Shown here: one piece after another, positions 26,925-35,799 of the stretch
Layout of the letters: each line of letters starts with the position of its first letter
How positions within the stretch are numbered: the stretch's first letter is position 1
Assembly: GCF_000802245.2 (NCBI RefSeq)
Contig: NZ_CP021080.1
Coordinates: forward strand, 6,882,001 to 6,946,000
Length of the DNA stretch: 64,000 bases
Direction: 5' to 3'
Source: Streptomyces pluripotens
Lineage (GTDB): Bacteria > Actinomycetota > Actinomycetes > Streptomycetales > Streptomycetaceae
Program-made: the position numbers and the translations under genes
Notes under the pieces: generated by a model
The model's input: the letters and a program-made list of their open reading frames with translations, nothing else
Database searches by the model: none
What the model was told of the DNA's origin: nothing

Positions 26925-28483
26925 GCACACCCGTCAGCACACCAGCCAACGGGTTCTGGGCGCAGGCCGCCCTGGACCCCGACCGCACCGTCCTGATCGC
27001 GCCCGACGGCGAACCGTGGAGCGCCGGACGTCTGCACGCCGCCGCCAACCGGCTTGTCCACGGGCTGCGTTCGGCCGGCCTGGAGCGCGGCGACGCCTTC
27101 GCCGTCATCCTGCCCAACGGCCCCGAGTTCTTCACCGCCTACCTGGCCGCCACCCAGGCCGGCCTCTACCTGGTCCCGGTCAACCACCACCTGGTCGGCC
27201 CCGAGATCGCCTGGATCGTCGCGGACTCGGGAGCCAAGGTGCTCATCACGCACGGACGGTACGCGGGTGCTGCGCGCGCAGCGGCCGATGAGGCGGGTCT
27301 GCCGGGCACACACCGCTATGCGGTGGGCGGCGCGGAGGGCTTCCACCCGTACGACCGGCTCCTCGACGGCCGGTCGGAGTCCGCGCCCCCGGACCGGGAA
27401 CTCGGCTGGGTCATGAACTACACCTCCGGTACGACCGGACGTCCGCGTGGCATCCGCCGCCCGCTTTCCGGCAGGCCACCAGAGGAATCGCACCTCGGTG
27501 GTTTCCTCAGCATCTTCGGCATCAAGCCGTTCGACGACAACGTCCACCTAGTCTGCTCGCCGCTCTACCACACGGCCGTCCTGCAGTTCGCTGGTGCGTC
27601 CCTGCACATCGGTCACCGTCTGGTGCTGATGGACAAGTGGACCCCCGAGGAGATGCTGCGCCTCATTGCCACCCACCGGTGCACCCACACCCATATGGTG
27701 CCCACCCAATTCCACCGACTGCTCTCCCTCCCGGACGAGGTACGGGTCCGCTACGACGTCACGTCCATGCGGCACGCCATCCACGGCGCCGCCCCCTGCC
27801 CGGACCACGTGAAACGGGCCATGATCGACTGGTGGGGGAACTGCGTGGAGGAGTACTACGCGGCGAGTGAGGGCGGTGGAGCCTTCGCCACCGCTGAGGA
27901 CTGGCTGAAGAAGCCCGGCACCGTCGGCAAGGCCTGGCCGATCAGCGAGCTGGCGATCTTCGACGACCACGGCGACCGGCTCCCCCCGGGGCACCTCGGC
28001 ACCGTCTACATGAGGATGAGCACTGGCGGCTTCACCTACCACAAGGACCAGGCCAAGACCCACAAGAACCGCATCGGCGCATTCTTCACGGTCGGCGACC
28101 TCGGCTACCTGGACGAGGACGGCTACCTCTTCCTCCGCGACCGCAAGATCGACATGATCATATCCGGTGGGGTCAACATCTACCCGGCCGAGATCGAGTC
28201 CGTACTCCTCTCCCACCCGGCGGTTGCCGACGCCGCCGCTTTCGGTGTCCCGCACGACGACTGGGGCGAGGAGGTCAAGGTCGTGGTCGAACCGGCTCCC
28301 GGACACGAGCCGGGCCCGAACCTCGCCGCGGACCTCCTCGACCACTGTGCGGCGCGGCTGGCCGGATACAAACGACCCAAGAGCGTCGACTTCATCGCCG
28401 AGATGCCCCGTGATCCGAACGGCAAGCTCTATAAGAGGCGGCTGCGCGACTCCTACTGGGCAGGGCGCACCCGGCCGGTCTGA
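26921..28483 (+). CDS. Acyl-CoA ligase (FadD-like)
   Basis: A 520-residue AMP-binding ligase. The P-loop NYTSGTTGRPRG is at about residue 167, YYAASEGGG near 308, GDLGYLDEDGYLFLRDR near 388, and the C-terminal Lys motif PNGKLYKRRL near 500. It resembles the mycobacterial FadD4 subgroup, whose substrates are not settled. The GTG start overlaps the stop of the flavin oxidoreductase gene by four bases, so the two form a translationally coupled pair. A hairpin repeat lies eight bases after the stop. Confidence 0.9.
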   Translation: MSTPVSTPANGFWAQAALDPDRTVLIAPDGEPWSAGRLHAAANRLVHGLRSAGLERGDAFAVILPNGPEFFTAYLAATQAGLYLVPVNHHLVGPEIAWIVADSGAKVLITHGRYAGAARAAADEAGLPGTHRYAVGGAEGFHPYDRLLDGRSESAPPDRELGWVMNYTSGTTGRPRGIRRPLSGRPPEESHLGGFLSIFGIKPFDDNVHLVCSPLYHTAVLQFAGASLHIGHRLVLMDKWTPEEMLRLIATHRCTHTHMVPTQFHRLLSLPDEVRVRYDVTSMRHAIHGAAPCPDHVKRAMIDWWGNCVEEYYAASEGGGAFATAEDWLKKPGTVGKAWPISELAIFDDHGDRLPPGHLGTVYMRMSTGGFTYHKDQAKTHKNRIGAFFTVGDLGYLDEDGYLFLRDRKIDMIISGGVNIYPAEIESVLLSHPAVADAAAFGVPHDDWGEEVKVVVEPAPGHEPGPNLAADLLDHCAARLAGYKRPKSVDFIAEMPRDPNGKLYKRRLRDSYWAGRTRPV

Positions 28484-28490
28484 CGGACGC

Positions 28491-28510
28491 TGCCGGGTCC
28501 TTGACCGGCA
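28491..28510. repeat. Copy 2 of the intergenic hairpin repeat
   Basis: TGCCGGGTCCTTGACCGGCA, identical to 25719-25738 except for one base at the loop. It lies between two acyl-CoA ligase genes and may act as a weak terminator or processing hairpin. Confidence 0.65.
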
Positions 28511-28537
28511 CGTCCGGCGGGCCGAGGATCGGCTGCC

Positions 28538-30040
28538 ATGAGACAGGGACACGGCAGCACGGTCGACGGGGTCCTGCGACGCAGCGCCCGGCGCACACCA
28601 GCACGCGTCGCGGTGGAGTACCGCGAGCGCAGCTGGACCTACGACGAACTCGACGATGCCGCCTCCCGGGCGGCCGCACTACTGCTCGCGGAAGGACTCG
28701 CACCGGGGGACCGGGTCGGCGCCTACGGTCACAACTCCGACGCCTACCTGATCGGCTTCCTCGCCTGTGCCCGCGCTGGCCTGGTCCACGTGCCGGTCAA
28801 CCAGAACCTCACCGGGGACGACCTGGCCTACCTCGTCGGTCAGTCGGGCAGCAAACTGGTGCTCGCCGACCCTGATCTCGCCGGGCGGCTGCCCGGTGGA
28901 GTCCGGGTGCTGCCGCTGCGGGACGCAGCGGACGCGCTCCTCACCAGGTTGCCGGCCGCGCCCGTGTACGACGGGCCCGAACCGCGTACCGAGGACCTGG
29001 TCCAACTGCTGTACACCTCCGGTACGACCGCTCTGCCCAAGGGCGCGATGATGACCCACCGGGCCCTGGTGCACGCGTACTTGAGCGCGATCACGGCCCT
29101 CGACCTGAGTGCCGGCGACCGCCCGGCGCACGCACTGCCGCTGTACCACTCGGCACAGATGCACGTGTTCCTGCTGCCCTACCTCGCGGTCGGCGCGACC
29201 AACATCATCCTGGACGCGCCGGACGGGGACCGGCTCTTCGACCTCATCGAAACGGGTCGCGTGGACAGCCTGTTCGCTCCGCCCACGGTGTGGATCGGCC
29301 TGGCCGGGCGACCCGACTTCACCACCCGTGACCTCAGCGGGCTGCGCAAGGCCTACTACGGCGCGTCCATCATGCCTGTGCCCGTACTGGAGCGGTTGCA
29401 TGAACGCCTCCCGGGGCTCGCCTTCTACAACTGCTTCGGGCAGAGCGAGATCGGCCCGCTGGCCATGGTGCTCGGCCCTGCCGAACACCATGGCCGACTG
29501 GAGTCCTGCGGTCGGACCGTGCTGTTCGTGGATGCCCGGGTCGTGGACGACCAGGGCCAGCAGGTGCCCGACGGCACGCCCGGCGAGATCGTCTACCGCT
29601 CTCCGCAACTGTGCGAGGGCTATTGGGACAGGCCCGAGGAGACCGCCGAGGCCTTCCGGGACGGCTGGTTCCGCTCAGGCGACCTCGCGGTACGCGATGC
29701 CGAGGGCTACTTCACAATCGTCGACCGGGTGAAGGACGTCATCAACTCCGGCGGGGTACTCGTGGCTTCCCGTCAGGTCGAGGACGCGCTGTACACCCAT
29801 GAGGCCGTGGCCGAGGCCGCCGTGATCGGTCTTCCTGACGAGCGGTGGATCGAGGCCATCACGGCGTTCGTCGTATCGAGGGGCGCAGTGACGGAGGATC
29901 AGCTCATCGCGCATGTGAAGGAGAAGGTCGCGTCCTTCAAAGCGCCCAAGAGAGTGCTGTTCGTGGAAGAGCTGCCGCGCAATGCCAGCGGGAAGATCCT
30001 CAAGCGGGAACTGCGGGACCGCTCCAGCGGATCGTCGTGA
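28538..30040 (+). CDS. Acyl-CoA ligase (FadD-like)
   Basis: A 500-residue AMP-forming acyl-CoA synthetase. The P-loop LYTSGTTALPKGAM is near residue 165, the YNCFGQSE motif near 305, GDLAVRDAEGYF near 382, and the terminal Lys motif NASGKILKRELR near 485. Its full length and complete motifs indicate an active enzyme for medium- or long-chain acids; the chain preference cannot be read. It begins 54 bases after the previous ligase stop, with GAGGA ten bases before the ATG. It converges on paaK, and the two are separated by a bidirectional hairpin. Confidence 0.9.
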   Translation: MRQGHGSTVDGVLRRSARRTPARVAVEYRERSWTYDELDDAASRAAALLLAEGLAPGDRVGAYGHNSDAYLIGFLACARAGLVHVPVNQNLTGDDLAYLVGQSGSKLVLADPDLAGRLPGGVRVLPLRDAADALLTRLPAAPVYDGPEPRTEDLVQLLYTSGTTALPKGAMMTHRALVHAYLSAITALDLSAGDRPAHALPLYHSAQMHVFLLPYLAVGATNIILDAPDGDRLFDLIETGRVDSLFAPPTVWIGLAGRPDFTTRDLSGLRKAYYGASIMPVPVLERLHERLPGLAFYNCFGQSEIGPLAMVLGPAEHHGRLESCGRTVLFVDARVVDDQGQQVPDGTPGEIVYRSPQLCEGYWDRPEETAEAFRDGWFRSGDLAVRDAEGYFTIVDRVKDVINSGGVLVASRQVEDALYTHEAVAEAAVIGLPDERWIEAITAFVVSRGAVTEDQLIAHVKEKVASFKAPKRVLFVEELPRNASGKILKRELRDRSSGSS

Positions 30041-30051
30041 CCGAGCGGAGT

Positions 30052-30105
30052 CCGCGCCCCCGCGTCTCGGAATCCGCACGGAGACTTCGGGACACGGGGG
30101 CGCGG
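30052..30105. terminator. Bidirectional hairpin between convergent ligase genes
   Basis: CCGCGCCCCCG (30052-30062) pairs with CGGGGGCGCGG (30095-30105) across a 32-base loop that has its own internal pairing. It lies between the stops at 30040 and 30134. Confidence 0.6.
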
Positions 30106-30133
30106 GCCCGGCCTGTGCCGGCCCCGAACACCC

Positions 30134-31438
30134 CTAACCTGCGTCGTGTGGCCGCAGGTCCACGATCCGGCGGATCTTGCCCACGGAGCGCTCCAGTGAC
30201 TCCGGTTCCACGATCTCCACACGGACGGAGACCCCGATGCCGGCCTTCACGGCCGCAACGATGGACCGGGCCGCTGCCTCACGCGCCTCCGGTGTCGCGC
30301 CCGGGCGGGCCTCAGCCCGGACCGTCAGCGCGTCCAGGCGGCCCTCCCGGGTGAGGCGCAGCTGGAAGTGCGGCGCCACACCGGGCGTGCGCAGTACGAT
30401 CTCCTCGATCTGGGTCGGGAACAGGTTCACCCCACGCAGGATGACCATGTCGTCGCTGCGGCCGGTGATCTTCTCCATTCGCCGGAACACCCTGGCCGTG
30501 CCGGGCAGCAGCCGGGTCAGGTCCCGCGTGCGGTAGCGGACGATCGGCATGGCCTCCTTGGTCAGCGAGGTGAAGACCAGCTCGCCGCGTTCGCCCTCGG
30601 GAAGCACCTCGCCCGTGATGGGATCAACCACCTCCGGATAGAAGTGGTCCTCCCACACGGTGAGGCCGTCCTTGGTCTCCACGCACTCCTGGGCCACTCC
30701 CGGGCCGATCACCTCGGACAGACCGTAGATGTCGACGGCGTCGATCGCGAAGCGCTCCTCGATCTCGCTCCGCATGTGCTCGGTCCACGGCTCGGCCCCG
30801 AAGACACCCACGCGCAGTGAGGTGCCGCGCGGGTCCACGCCCTGCCGTTCGAACTCGTCCAGCAGCGTGAGCATGTAGGTGGGGGTCACCATGATGATGT
30901 CCGGTTCCAGGTCCCGGATCAGCTGTACTTGGCGGGCCGTCATACCACCGGACGCCGGGATCACCGTACAGCCGAGGCGTTCGGCCCCGTAGTGGGCACC
31001 CAGCCCGCCGGTGAACAGCCCATAGCCGTATGCCACATGCACGGTGTCACCGGGCCGTCCCCCGGCTGCGCGGATCGACCGGGCCACCATGTCGGCCCAC
31101 ATGGAAAGATCGTTGTCTGTGTAGCCGACGACCGTGGGGCGTCCCGTGGTGCCACTGGACGCGTGCAGTCGGCGGATCCGCTCGCGGGGCACGGCGAACA
31201 TGCCGTACGGATAGTTCTCCCGCAGGTCGGCCTTGGTCGTGAAGGGGAAACGCGCCAGGTCCGCGAGCGAGTGGCAGTCCTCCGGCCGGACGCCGGCCCG
31301 GTCGAAGGACCTCCGATAGAACGGTACGTGCTCGTGGGCGTGCCGCAGGGAGGCCTGCAGCCGCTCCAACTGCAGCGTCCGCAGCTCCTCGGGTCCGAGT
31401 CGTTCGCCCGCGTCGAGCAGGTCCGTCGCATCTGCCAT
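30134..31438 (-). CDS. paaK: Phenylacetate-CoA ligase (PaaK)
   Basis: A 434-residue ANL-superfamily ligase with the characteristic PaaK features: FPFTTKADLRENYP near residue 66, P-loop ASSGTTGRPT near 92, the YGLSEVIGPGVAQEC motif near 239, and VILRGVNLFPTQIEE in the C-terminal domain. It converts phenylacetate plus ATP and CoA to phenylacetyl-CoA. The other paa genes (ring 1,2-epoxidase and later) are not in the window. GGGAGA lies before the ATG. An 18-bp palindrome upstream resembles a TetR (PaaR-type) operator. Confidence 0.93.
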   Translation of the reverse strand: MADATDLLDAGERLGPEELRTLQLERLQASLRHAHEHVPFYRRSFDRAGVRPEDCHSLADLARFPFTTKADLRENYPYGMFAVPRERIRRLHASSGTTGRPTVVGYTDNDLSMWADMVARSIRAAGGRPGDTVHVAYGYGLFTGGLGAHYGAERLGCTVIPASGGMTARQVQLIRDLEPDIIMVTPTYMLTLLDEFERQGVDPRGTSLRVGVFGAEPWTEHMRSEIEERFAIDAVDIYGLSEVIGPGVAQECVETKDGLTVWEDHFYPEVVDPITGEVLPEGERGELVFTSLTKEAMPIVRYRTRDLTRLLPGTARVFRRMEKITGRSDDMVILRGVNLFPTQIEEIVLRTPGVAPHFQLRLTREGRLDALTVRAEARPGATPEAREAAARSIVAAVKAGIGVSVRVEIVEPESLERSVGKIRRIVDLRPHDAG

Positions 31439-31472
31439 CGAGACGTCTCCCTTGCTGCCCTCACATTACGGA

Positions 31473-31490
31473 CGACCGATCATTCGGTCG
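31473..31490. promoter_or_regulatory. Palindromic operator upstream of paaK
   Basis: CGACCGATCATTCGGTCG: seven-base arms (CGACCGA/TCGGTCG) around TCAT, 34 bases upstream of the paaK ATG. It resembles the ACCG...CGGT operators of PaaR-type TetR repressors. No TetR gene is adjacent. Confidence 0.65.
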
Positions 31491-31612
31491 ATCCGTTCTG
31501 GGCAAGTAATTCAGGCCATGAGGCTTCAGGCAAGGGGGCTGCGCGGATTTTCCGCACCGAACTGGGACGGATGCCCGGAACCGCGACGGGAAGCGCTGCT
31601 CTTCCCCGCCGA

Positions 31613-32269
31613 TCACGGCCGGGAGACCAGCAGATGGGCTGCGAGTCCCACGATCACGGCACTGGAGACCAGGGAGGTGAACAACCTGCCGTGAGGACCT
31701 GTGAGCGTGCGGCCCAGCAGGGCTCCGCCGCCGGCGAGGAGGACTTGCCAACTGGCGGACGCCGCGAAGGCCGCCAGGACGAACACGGCCTTCTCCCACC
31801 GATCGGACACGGTGCTCCCCTGGCCGGCGAGTACCAGAGCCGCGAAGTAGATCACGGTGATCGGGTTCAACATCGTGACGCCCAGGAGCCCCAGATACGC
31901 GCGCGTTGGACTCGTCAGCTCCCGATCAGCGTCGGCGGAGACCTGGCGTTCGCCGTATCGGACGACGGCCGCCACGGCACTCCGGCACGCCAGCGCCACG
32001 AGGACCGCGGCCGAGGCCCAGTGCAGAGGAAGCGTGATCGACTTGATCACGGGGGCGAGCGCCGAGCCTCCGATCACGGAGATCAGCGCGTACACCCCGT
32101 CAGCGGTCGCCACACCGAGAGCGCCACAGACTCCGACTCTCAACGAGGTCTGTGCCGTGAGGGCGACGAGATACGTCGCGATCACTCCCACCGGCATGGC
32201 GACGCCGTATCCGGCCAGGAGTCCCGCGACCAGGGCCGTGCTCACGCGCGGTGCGAAGCCGACCTCCAC
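31613..32269 (-). CDS. LysE-family amino-acid/metabolite exporter
   Basis: A 218-residue inner-membrane protein with six hydrophobic segments and the family's conserved N-terminal AMPVGVIATYL and mid-protein MLNPITVIYF motifs. LysE-type transporters export amino acids such as lysine, arginine or homoserine lactones. The GTG at 32269 has no strong ribosome binding site; an in-frame GTG at 32245 would trim eight residues and fits other family members. It lies alone between paaK and the HIT-like gene. Confidence 0.8.
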   Translation of the reverse strand: MEVGFAPRVSTALVAGLLAGYGVAMPVGVIATYLVALTAQTSLRVGVCGALGVATADGVYALISVIGGSALAPVIKSITLPLHWASAAVLVALACRSAVAAVVRYGERQVSADADRELTSPTRAYLGLLGVTMLNPITVIYFAALVLAGQGSTVSDRWEKAVFVLAAFAASASWQVLLAGGGALLGRTLTGPHGRLFTSLVSSAVIVGLAAHLLVSRP

Positions 32270-32410
32270 GGGCAGCCCGGCTGCTGCCGGCCCCGCCCCG
32301 CGGTGGAGGAGGACATCGGCAGGACGGAAACGGGCGTCGTGGTCATGGGCAGATCATCGGTGGCACCCGGCCACCGGGGCAACGGGTTTACGCGGTCGTC
32401 CTGCCTCGGT

Positions 32411-32896
32411 TCAGGGCTGCCGGGCCGGCGTGAGGCGGTCCAGTTCCCCACCGATCGCCTCGCGCAGGGCGTGATGCTGCGGGCCAAGGGCGAACCCCGT
32501 GTCGGTCCATCGCTCGCGCGGGTACAGCCACACGGGCTTGTCGATGAGTTCGGTCGGTTCCCATGCGAACCGCGGCCAGACGTGCGCGTGCAAGAACGGG
32601 TCGGTGTTCCCGAGGATCTCCAGATTGACCCGTCGGAAGGAGGGGTCCAACCCCTGGCAGGCACGCTCGACGGCTTCCCCCAGCCTGTCCATGTCGGACA
32701 GGAACGTCAGCCGCTTGCTCCGTGGGAGTTCCGACAGCCGCTGCACGGAAGGGTCATCCGCCAGCAGCACCGCATACCCGGGGAGGAACTGTACGTCTCC
32801 GATCGCCGCGAAGCCGGCCTGCAGCCTGCGGAGCACCGTCGGGTTCTCGCCCCGGAGTGCGCTGCCGATCCGGTCCTTGCGCCAGTCGTCACTCAT
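32411..32896 (-). CDS. HIT-like (diadenosine tetraphosphate hydrolase type) protein
   Basis: A 161-residue protein related to the histidine-triad superfamily. The segment NTDPFLHAHVWPRF near residue 99 has two of the usual histidines in the HxH pattern, preceded by VNLEILGN. The third histidine is replaced, so nucleotidyl hydrolysis is uncertain. The start is the ATG at 32896; the frame to 32980 is not protein-like. It is divergent from the alpha/beta hydrolase gene, and a TGATCAA...TTGATCA repeat lies between them. Confidence 0.7.
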   Translation of the reverse strand: MSDDWRKDRIGSALRGENPTVLRRLQAGFAAIGDVQFLPGYAVLLADDPSVQRLSELPRSKRLTFLSDMDRLGEAVERACQGLDPSFRRVNLEILGNTDPFLHAHVWPRFAWEPTELIDKPVWLYPRERWTDTGFALGPQHHALREAIGGELDRLTPARQP

Positions 32897-32924
32897 GATC
32901 AATGACCTTACACACGGTTGATCA
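32896..32924. repeat. 7-bp inverted repeat between divergent genes
   Basis: TGATCAA at 32896-32902 and TTGATCA at 32918-32924, spaced by 15 bases. It overlaps the HIT-like start and could be an operator for either gene; the evidence is weak. Confidence 0.4.
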
Positions 32925-33033
32925 GCCACAAGCTGTGCCGGATTGCGGGTGCCCGGCCTGCCTACCGCTCCACTCGCCACCGGCCACTGTAAATGCGTTG
33001 CGCACCGGTGGGTCGAGCCCGAGGATCATCTCC

Positions 33034-33870
33034 ATGCCGACCTTCGCCACAGCCGACGGTGCCCGGCTCGCCTACCACCTGCGAGGGGACGGCGAGCCCC
33101 TCGCTGTTCTGCCCGGCGGGCCCATGCGAGCCTCCGCCTATCTGGGAGACCTCGGCGGGTTGACCGCGCACCGCACTCTGGCCCTGCTCGACCTGCGGGG
33201 CACCGGCGATTCCGCGGTGCCGGCGGACCCGGCGAGGTACCGGTGTGACCGAATGGTCGAGGACGTGGAGGCATGGCGCACCCACCTGGGCCTGGAGCAC
33301 ATGGATCTGCTCGCCCACTCGGCGGGCGCCGCCCTGGCGATGCTCTACGCGGCCCGCTACCCGCAGCGCATACGGCGGCTGCTGCTGATCACCCCCAACC
33401 CGGCCGCCCTGGGCATGCGGGCGAGAGCCGAGGAGCGGCTGGCCGCGGCCCGGCTGCGCGCGGACGAGCCCTGGTTCGCGGCGGCGTTCCCGGCCTTTCG
33501 GGCCTGGCTGACGGACGGGGCGGACTTCGACGAGGTGTTCCTGCCGTTCTTCTACGGCCGCTGGGACGACGCGGCCCGAGCCCTCTCGGACACCGAGCCG
33601 GAGCAGACCAACGAGGAGGCCGCCGAGGCATACGTCGCCCAGGGCGCCTTCACGCCGGCCCCGACCCGAGCCGGCCTGGCCGGCCTGGCCGCACCGGTCC
33701 TGGTACTTGCCGGCGCGCTCGACGGCGGCCCGTGCCCCGACCTCGCCCGCCGTACCGCCGAAGCCTTCCCGAACGCCGTGTTCACCGTCCAGCCCGGCGC
33801 GGGACACTACCCCTGGCTGGACGATCCGGACCGATTCGTCCGCCGCGCGCTGGCCTTTCTCGGCGGCTGA
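33034..33870 (+). CDS. Alpha/beta hydrolase (proline-iminopeptidase-like)
   Basis: A 278-residue alpha/beta-hydrolase. The oxyanion-hole HGGP-like segment is VLPGGPMRAS (HG is replaced), the nucleophile elbow is AHSAG near residue 94, the Asp loop is ALDGGPC near 230, and the C-terminal histidine is in GAGHYPW near 256. The strand order and LLDLRGTGDS motif point to the prolyl-aminopeptidase branch, but the substrate is not determined. The ATG at 33034 follows GAGGA. Confidence 0.8.
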   Translation: MPTFATADGARLAYHLRGDGEPLAVLPGGPMRASAYLGDLGGLTAHRTLALLDLRGTGDSAVPADPARYRCDRMVEDVEAWRTHLGLEHMDLLAHSAGAALAMLYAARYPQRIRRLLLITPNPAALGMRARAEERLAAARLRADEPWFAAAFPAFRAWLTDGADFDEVFLPFFYGRWDDAARALSDTEPEQTNEEAAEAYVAQGAFTPAPTRAGLAGLAAPVLVLAGALDGGPCPDLARRTAEAFPNAVFTVQPGAGHYPWLDDPDRFVRRALAFLGG

Positions 33871-33988
33871 TCGGCGGCCAGTCGGTAGTTGAGCGCGGGC
33901 TGCGCCGCCCCCGGTGAACCAGGCTGACCGTAAGGGCCTTCCTCCCCGCGGCGGAGCCCGTCCCGGCCGGTGAACCTCCGCCCGGGCC

Positions 33989-35599
33989 TCACAGGTCCGT
34001 CGCGGCCACCTTCCGGGCCCAGCGGTAGTCCGCTTTGCCGCTCGGTGACCGCTGGACGGTCTTTGCGATCACCAGCTGGCGGGGGATCTTGTAACCGGCA
34101 AGCCGGGTCCGGCAGTGGCGTTGGATGTCGGCCAGCGAGGGGCGCCGCGCTCCAGGGCGCAGCTGCACCACGGCCGTCACATGGTTGCCCCACGTTGCGT
34201 CCGGCACCCCCAGCACCAGCGCGTCGTACACGTCGGGATGTGCCTTGAGCGCCTGTTCGACCTCCTCCGGATAGACCTTCTCACCCCCGGTGTTGATGCA
34301 CTGAGAGCCCCGGCCGAGCACGGTCACCACTCCGTCCTCGTCGACCGTCGCCATGTCACCGAGCAGCACCCAGCGCTGCCCGCCCCGCTCGAAGAAGGTC
34401 TCCGCGGTCTTTTGCGGGTCGTTGTAGTAGCCGAGCGGGACATGGCCGCACTGGGCGACCCGGCCGGTCTCACCGGCGGCAACCGGCTCGTGCGTCACCG
34501 GGTCCACCACCTGCGTGCGCGAGTTGACCCGGATGCGGAATCCACGCTCGGGCCCGGAGTCCTCGGTCGCCGTCCCGTTGAACCCGGACTCCGAGGATCC
34601 GAAATTGTTCAACAGCACTGCGTTCGGGACCAGTGCCCGGAACTGCCGGCGTACCGTCTCTGACATGATCGCGCCCGACGAGGAGACACTGACCAAGGAC
34701 GAGCAGTCGGTGTCCTTCATCGGCCCGCTCAGCTCATCGATCAGCGGCCGGAGCATCGCGTCGCCGACCAGCGACATGCTGGTGACCTTCTCCTGTTCGA
34801 CGGTCCGCAGTACCTCCCCGGGTACGAACTTCCGGTGCAGCACCACCCGCTGGCCGAAGTTGAAGCCGATGAACGCGGTGAGCGTCGAGGTGCCGTGCAT
34901 CAACGGCGGAGTGGGGAAGAAGGTGATCCCGGAGCCCCCCGCGGCCACCCGCTCGGCCAACTCCTCGGGCCGCCCCACCGGCTCGCCGGTCGGCGCTCCG
35001 CCGCCTAGGCCGGCGAAGAACAGATCCTCCTGACGCCACATCACACCCTTGGGCAGGCCCGTCGTGCCACCGGTGCAGATGATGAACCGGTCGTCCCCGG
35101 AGCGGACCGGGAAACCGCGGCCGGCCGCTGCTGATGCCTCGGCATCGGTGAACGGCACCGCTTCCGGCGCCCGCCCCGTCCCCGCTCCCACCCGCAGCAG
35201 ATGCCTCAACCCCGGGGAGCGCGGCAGCGCGCCCGCCACCCGGTCCTCGAACTCCGCGTCGAAGACCAGCGCGACCAGGTCCGTGTCCCGGTAGAGATAC
35301 TCCAGCTCGTCCTTGACGTAGCGGTAGTTGACATTGACCGGGACCACCCTTGCCTTCAGGCAACCCAGCACCGTCTGTAGGTACTCGACGCCGTTGTACA
35401 GGTGGATGCCCAGGTGCTCACCGGGCCGTATTCCGCTGTCGATCAGGTGGTGTGCGACGCGGTTGGCGGCGGCATCCAGGTCCGCGTAGGTCAGCCGGCG
35501 CCGCGCGCCCGTGCCGGGGTGGTCCAGGTACACGAGCGCTTCGCGGTCCGGGACCACGTCGACGACCGATTCGAACAGATCAGCAAGGTTGTACTCCAC
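33989..35599 (-). CDS. Acyl-CoA ligase (FadD-like)
   Basis: A 536-residue AMP-binding ligase. The P-loop ICTGGTTGLPKGVMW is near residue 180; this T-G-G-T-T variant is common in the FadD group. LLNNFGSSESGFNG lies near 330, GDMATVDEDG near 410 and the terminal SPSGKADYRWAR near 523. It would activate a long or cyclic carboxylic acid, consistent with the beta-oxidation-type operon that diverges from it. The GTG at 35599 has AGGAGG before it. It shares a 200-bp promoter region with the enoyl-CoA hydratase gene. Confidence 0.9.
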   Translation of the reverse strand: MEYNLADLFESVVDVVPDREALVYLDHPGTGARRRLTYADLDAAANRVAHHLIDSGIRPGEHLGIHLYNGVEYLQTVLGCLKARVVPVNVNYRYVKDELEYLYRDTDLVALVFDAEFEDRVAGALPRSPGLRHLLRVGAGTGRAPEAVPFTDAEASAAAGRGFPVRSGDDRFIICTGGTTGLPKGVMWRQEDLFFAGLGGGAPTGEPVGRPEELAERVAAGGSGITFFPTPPLMHGTSTLTAFIGFNFGQRVVLHRKFVPGEVLRTVEQEKVTSMSLVGDAMLRPLIDELSGPMKDTDCSSLVSVSSSGAIMSETVRRQFRALVPNAVLLNNFGSSESGFNGTATEDSGPERGFRIRVNSRTQVVDPVTHEPVAAGETGRVAQCGHVPLGYYNDPQKTAETFFERGGQRWVLLGDMATVDEDGVVTVLGRGSQCINTGGEKVYPEEVEQALKAHPDVYDALVLGVPDATWGNHVTAVVQLRPGARRPSLADIQRHCRTRLAGYKIPRQLVIAKTVQRSPSGKADYRWARKVAATDL

Positions 35600-35718
35600 C
35601 GCTCCTCCTGACCCCGGCAGACCGGACGAAGCAACCGGACGAAGAAAGTCGCGAACACCGGTTCGCCGGTCATCAGAGCAAAGCGGGAGGCAAGTGTGAA
35701 GGCCTCGCACCAATAAAT

Positions 35719-35733
35719 CTGACTAGCTGTCAG
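35719..35733. promoter_or_regulatory. Operator-like palindrome in the divergent acyl-CoA promoter region
   Basis: CTGACTAGCTGTCAG: perfect five-base arms around TAGCT, 66 bases before the enoyl-CoA hydratase ATG and 120 before the ligase GTG. It resembles the site at 25754-25768, suggesting one repressor for both operons. No regulator gene is adjacent. Confidence 0.6.
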
Positions 35734-35799
35734 AAAACTCTTGAAGTGCCTCCCCAGCTCCTGCAACCTGTTCTGGTTCTCACCGAGGGGAGATGGCCC

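Noticed and set aside
25122..26930. 602-codon minus-strand frame opposite the flavin oxidoreductase gene
   Set aside because: Antisense shadow; no domains and no ribosome binding site.
30929..32905. 658-codon plus-strand frame opposite paaK and the LysE-family gene
   Set aside because: Antisense; Gly/Arg/His-rich with no motif, while both opposing genes have clear family signatures.
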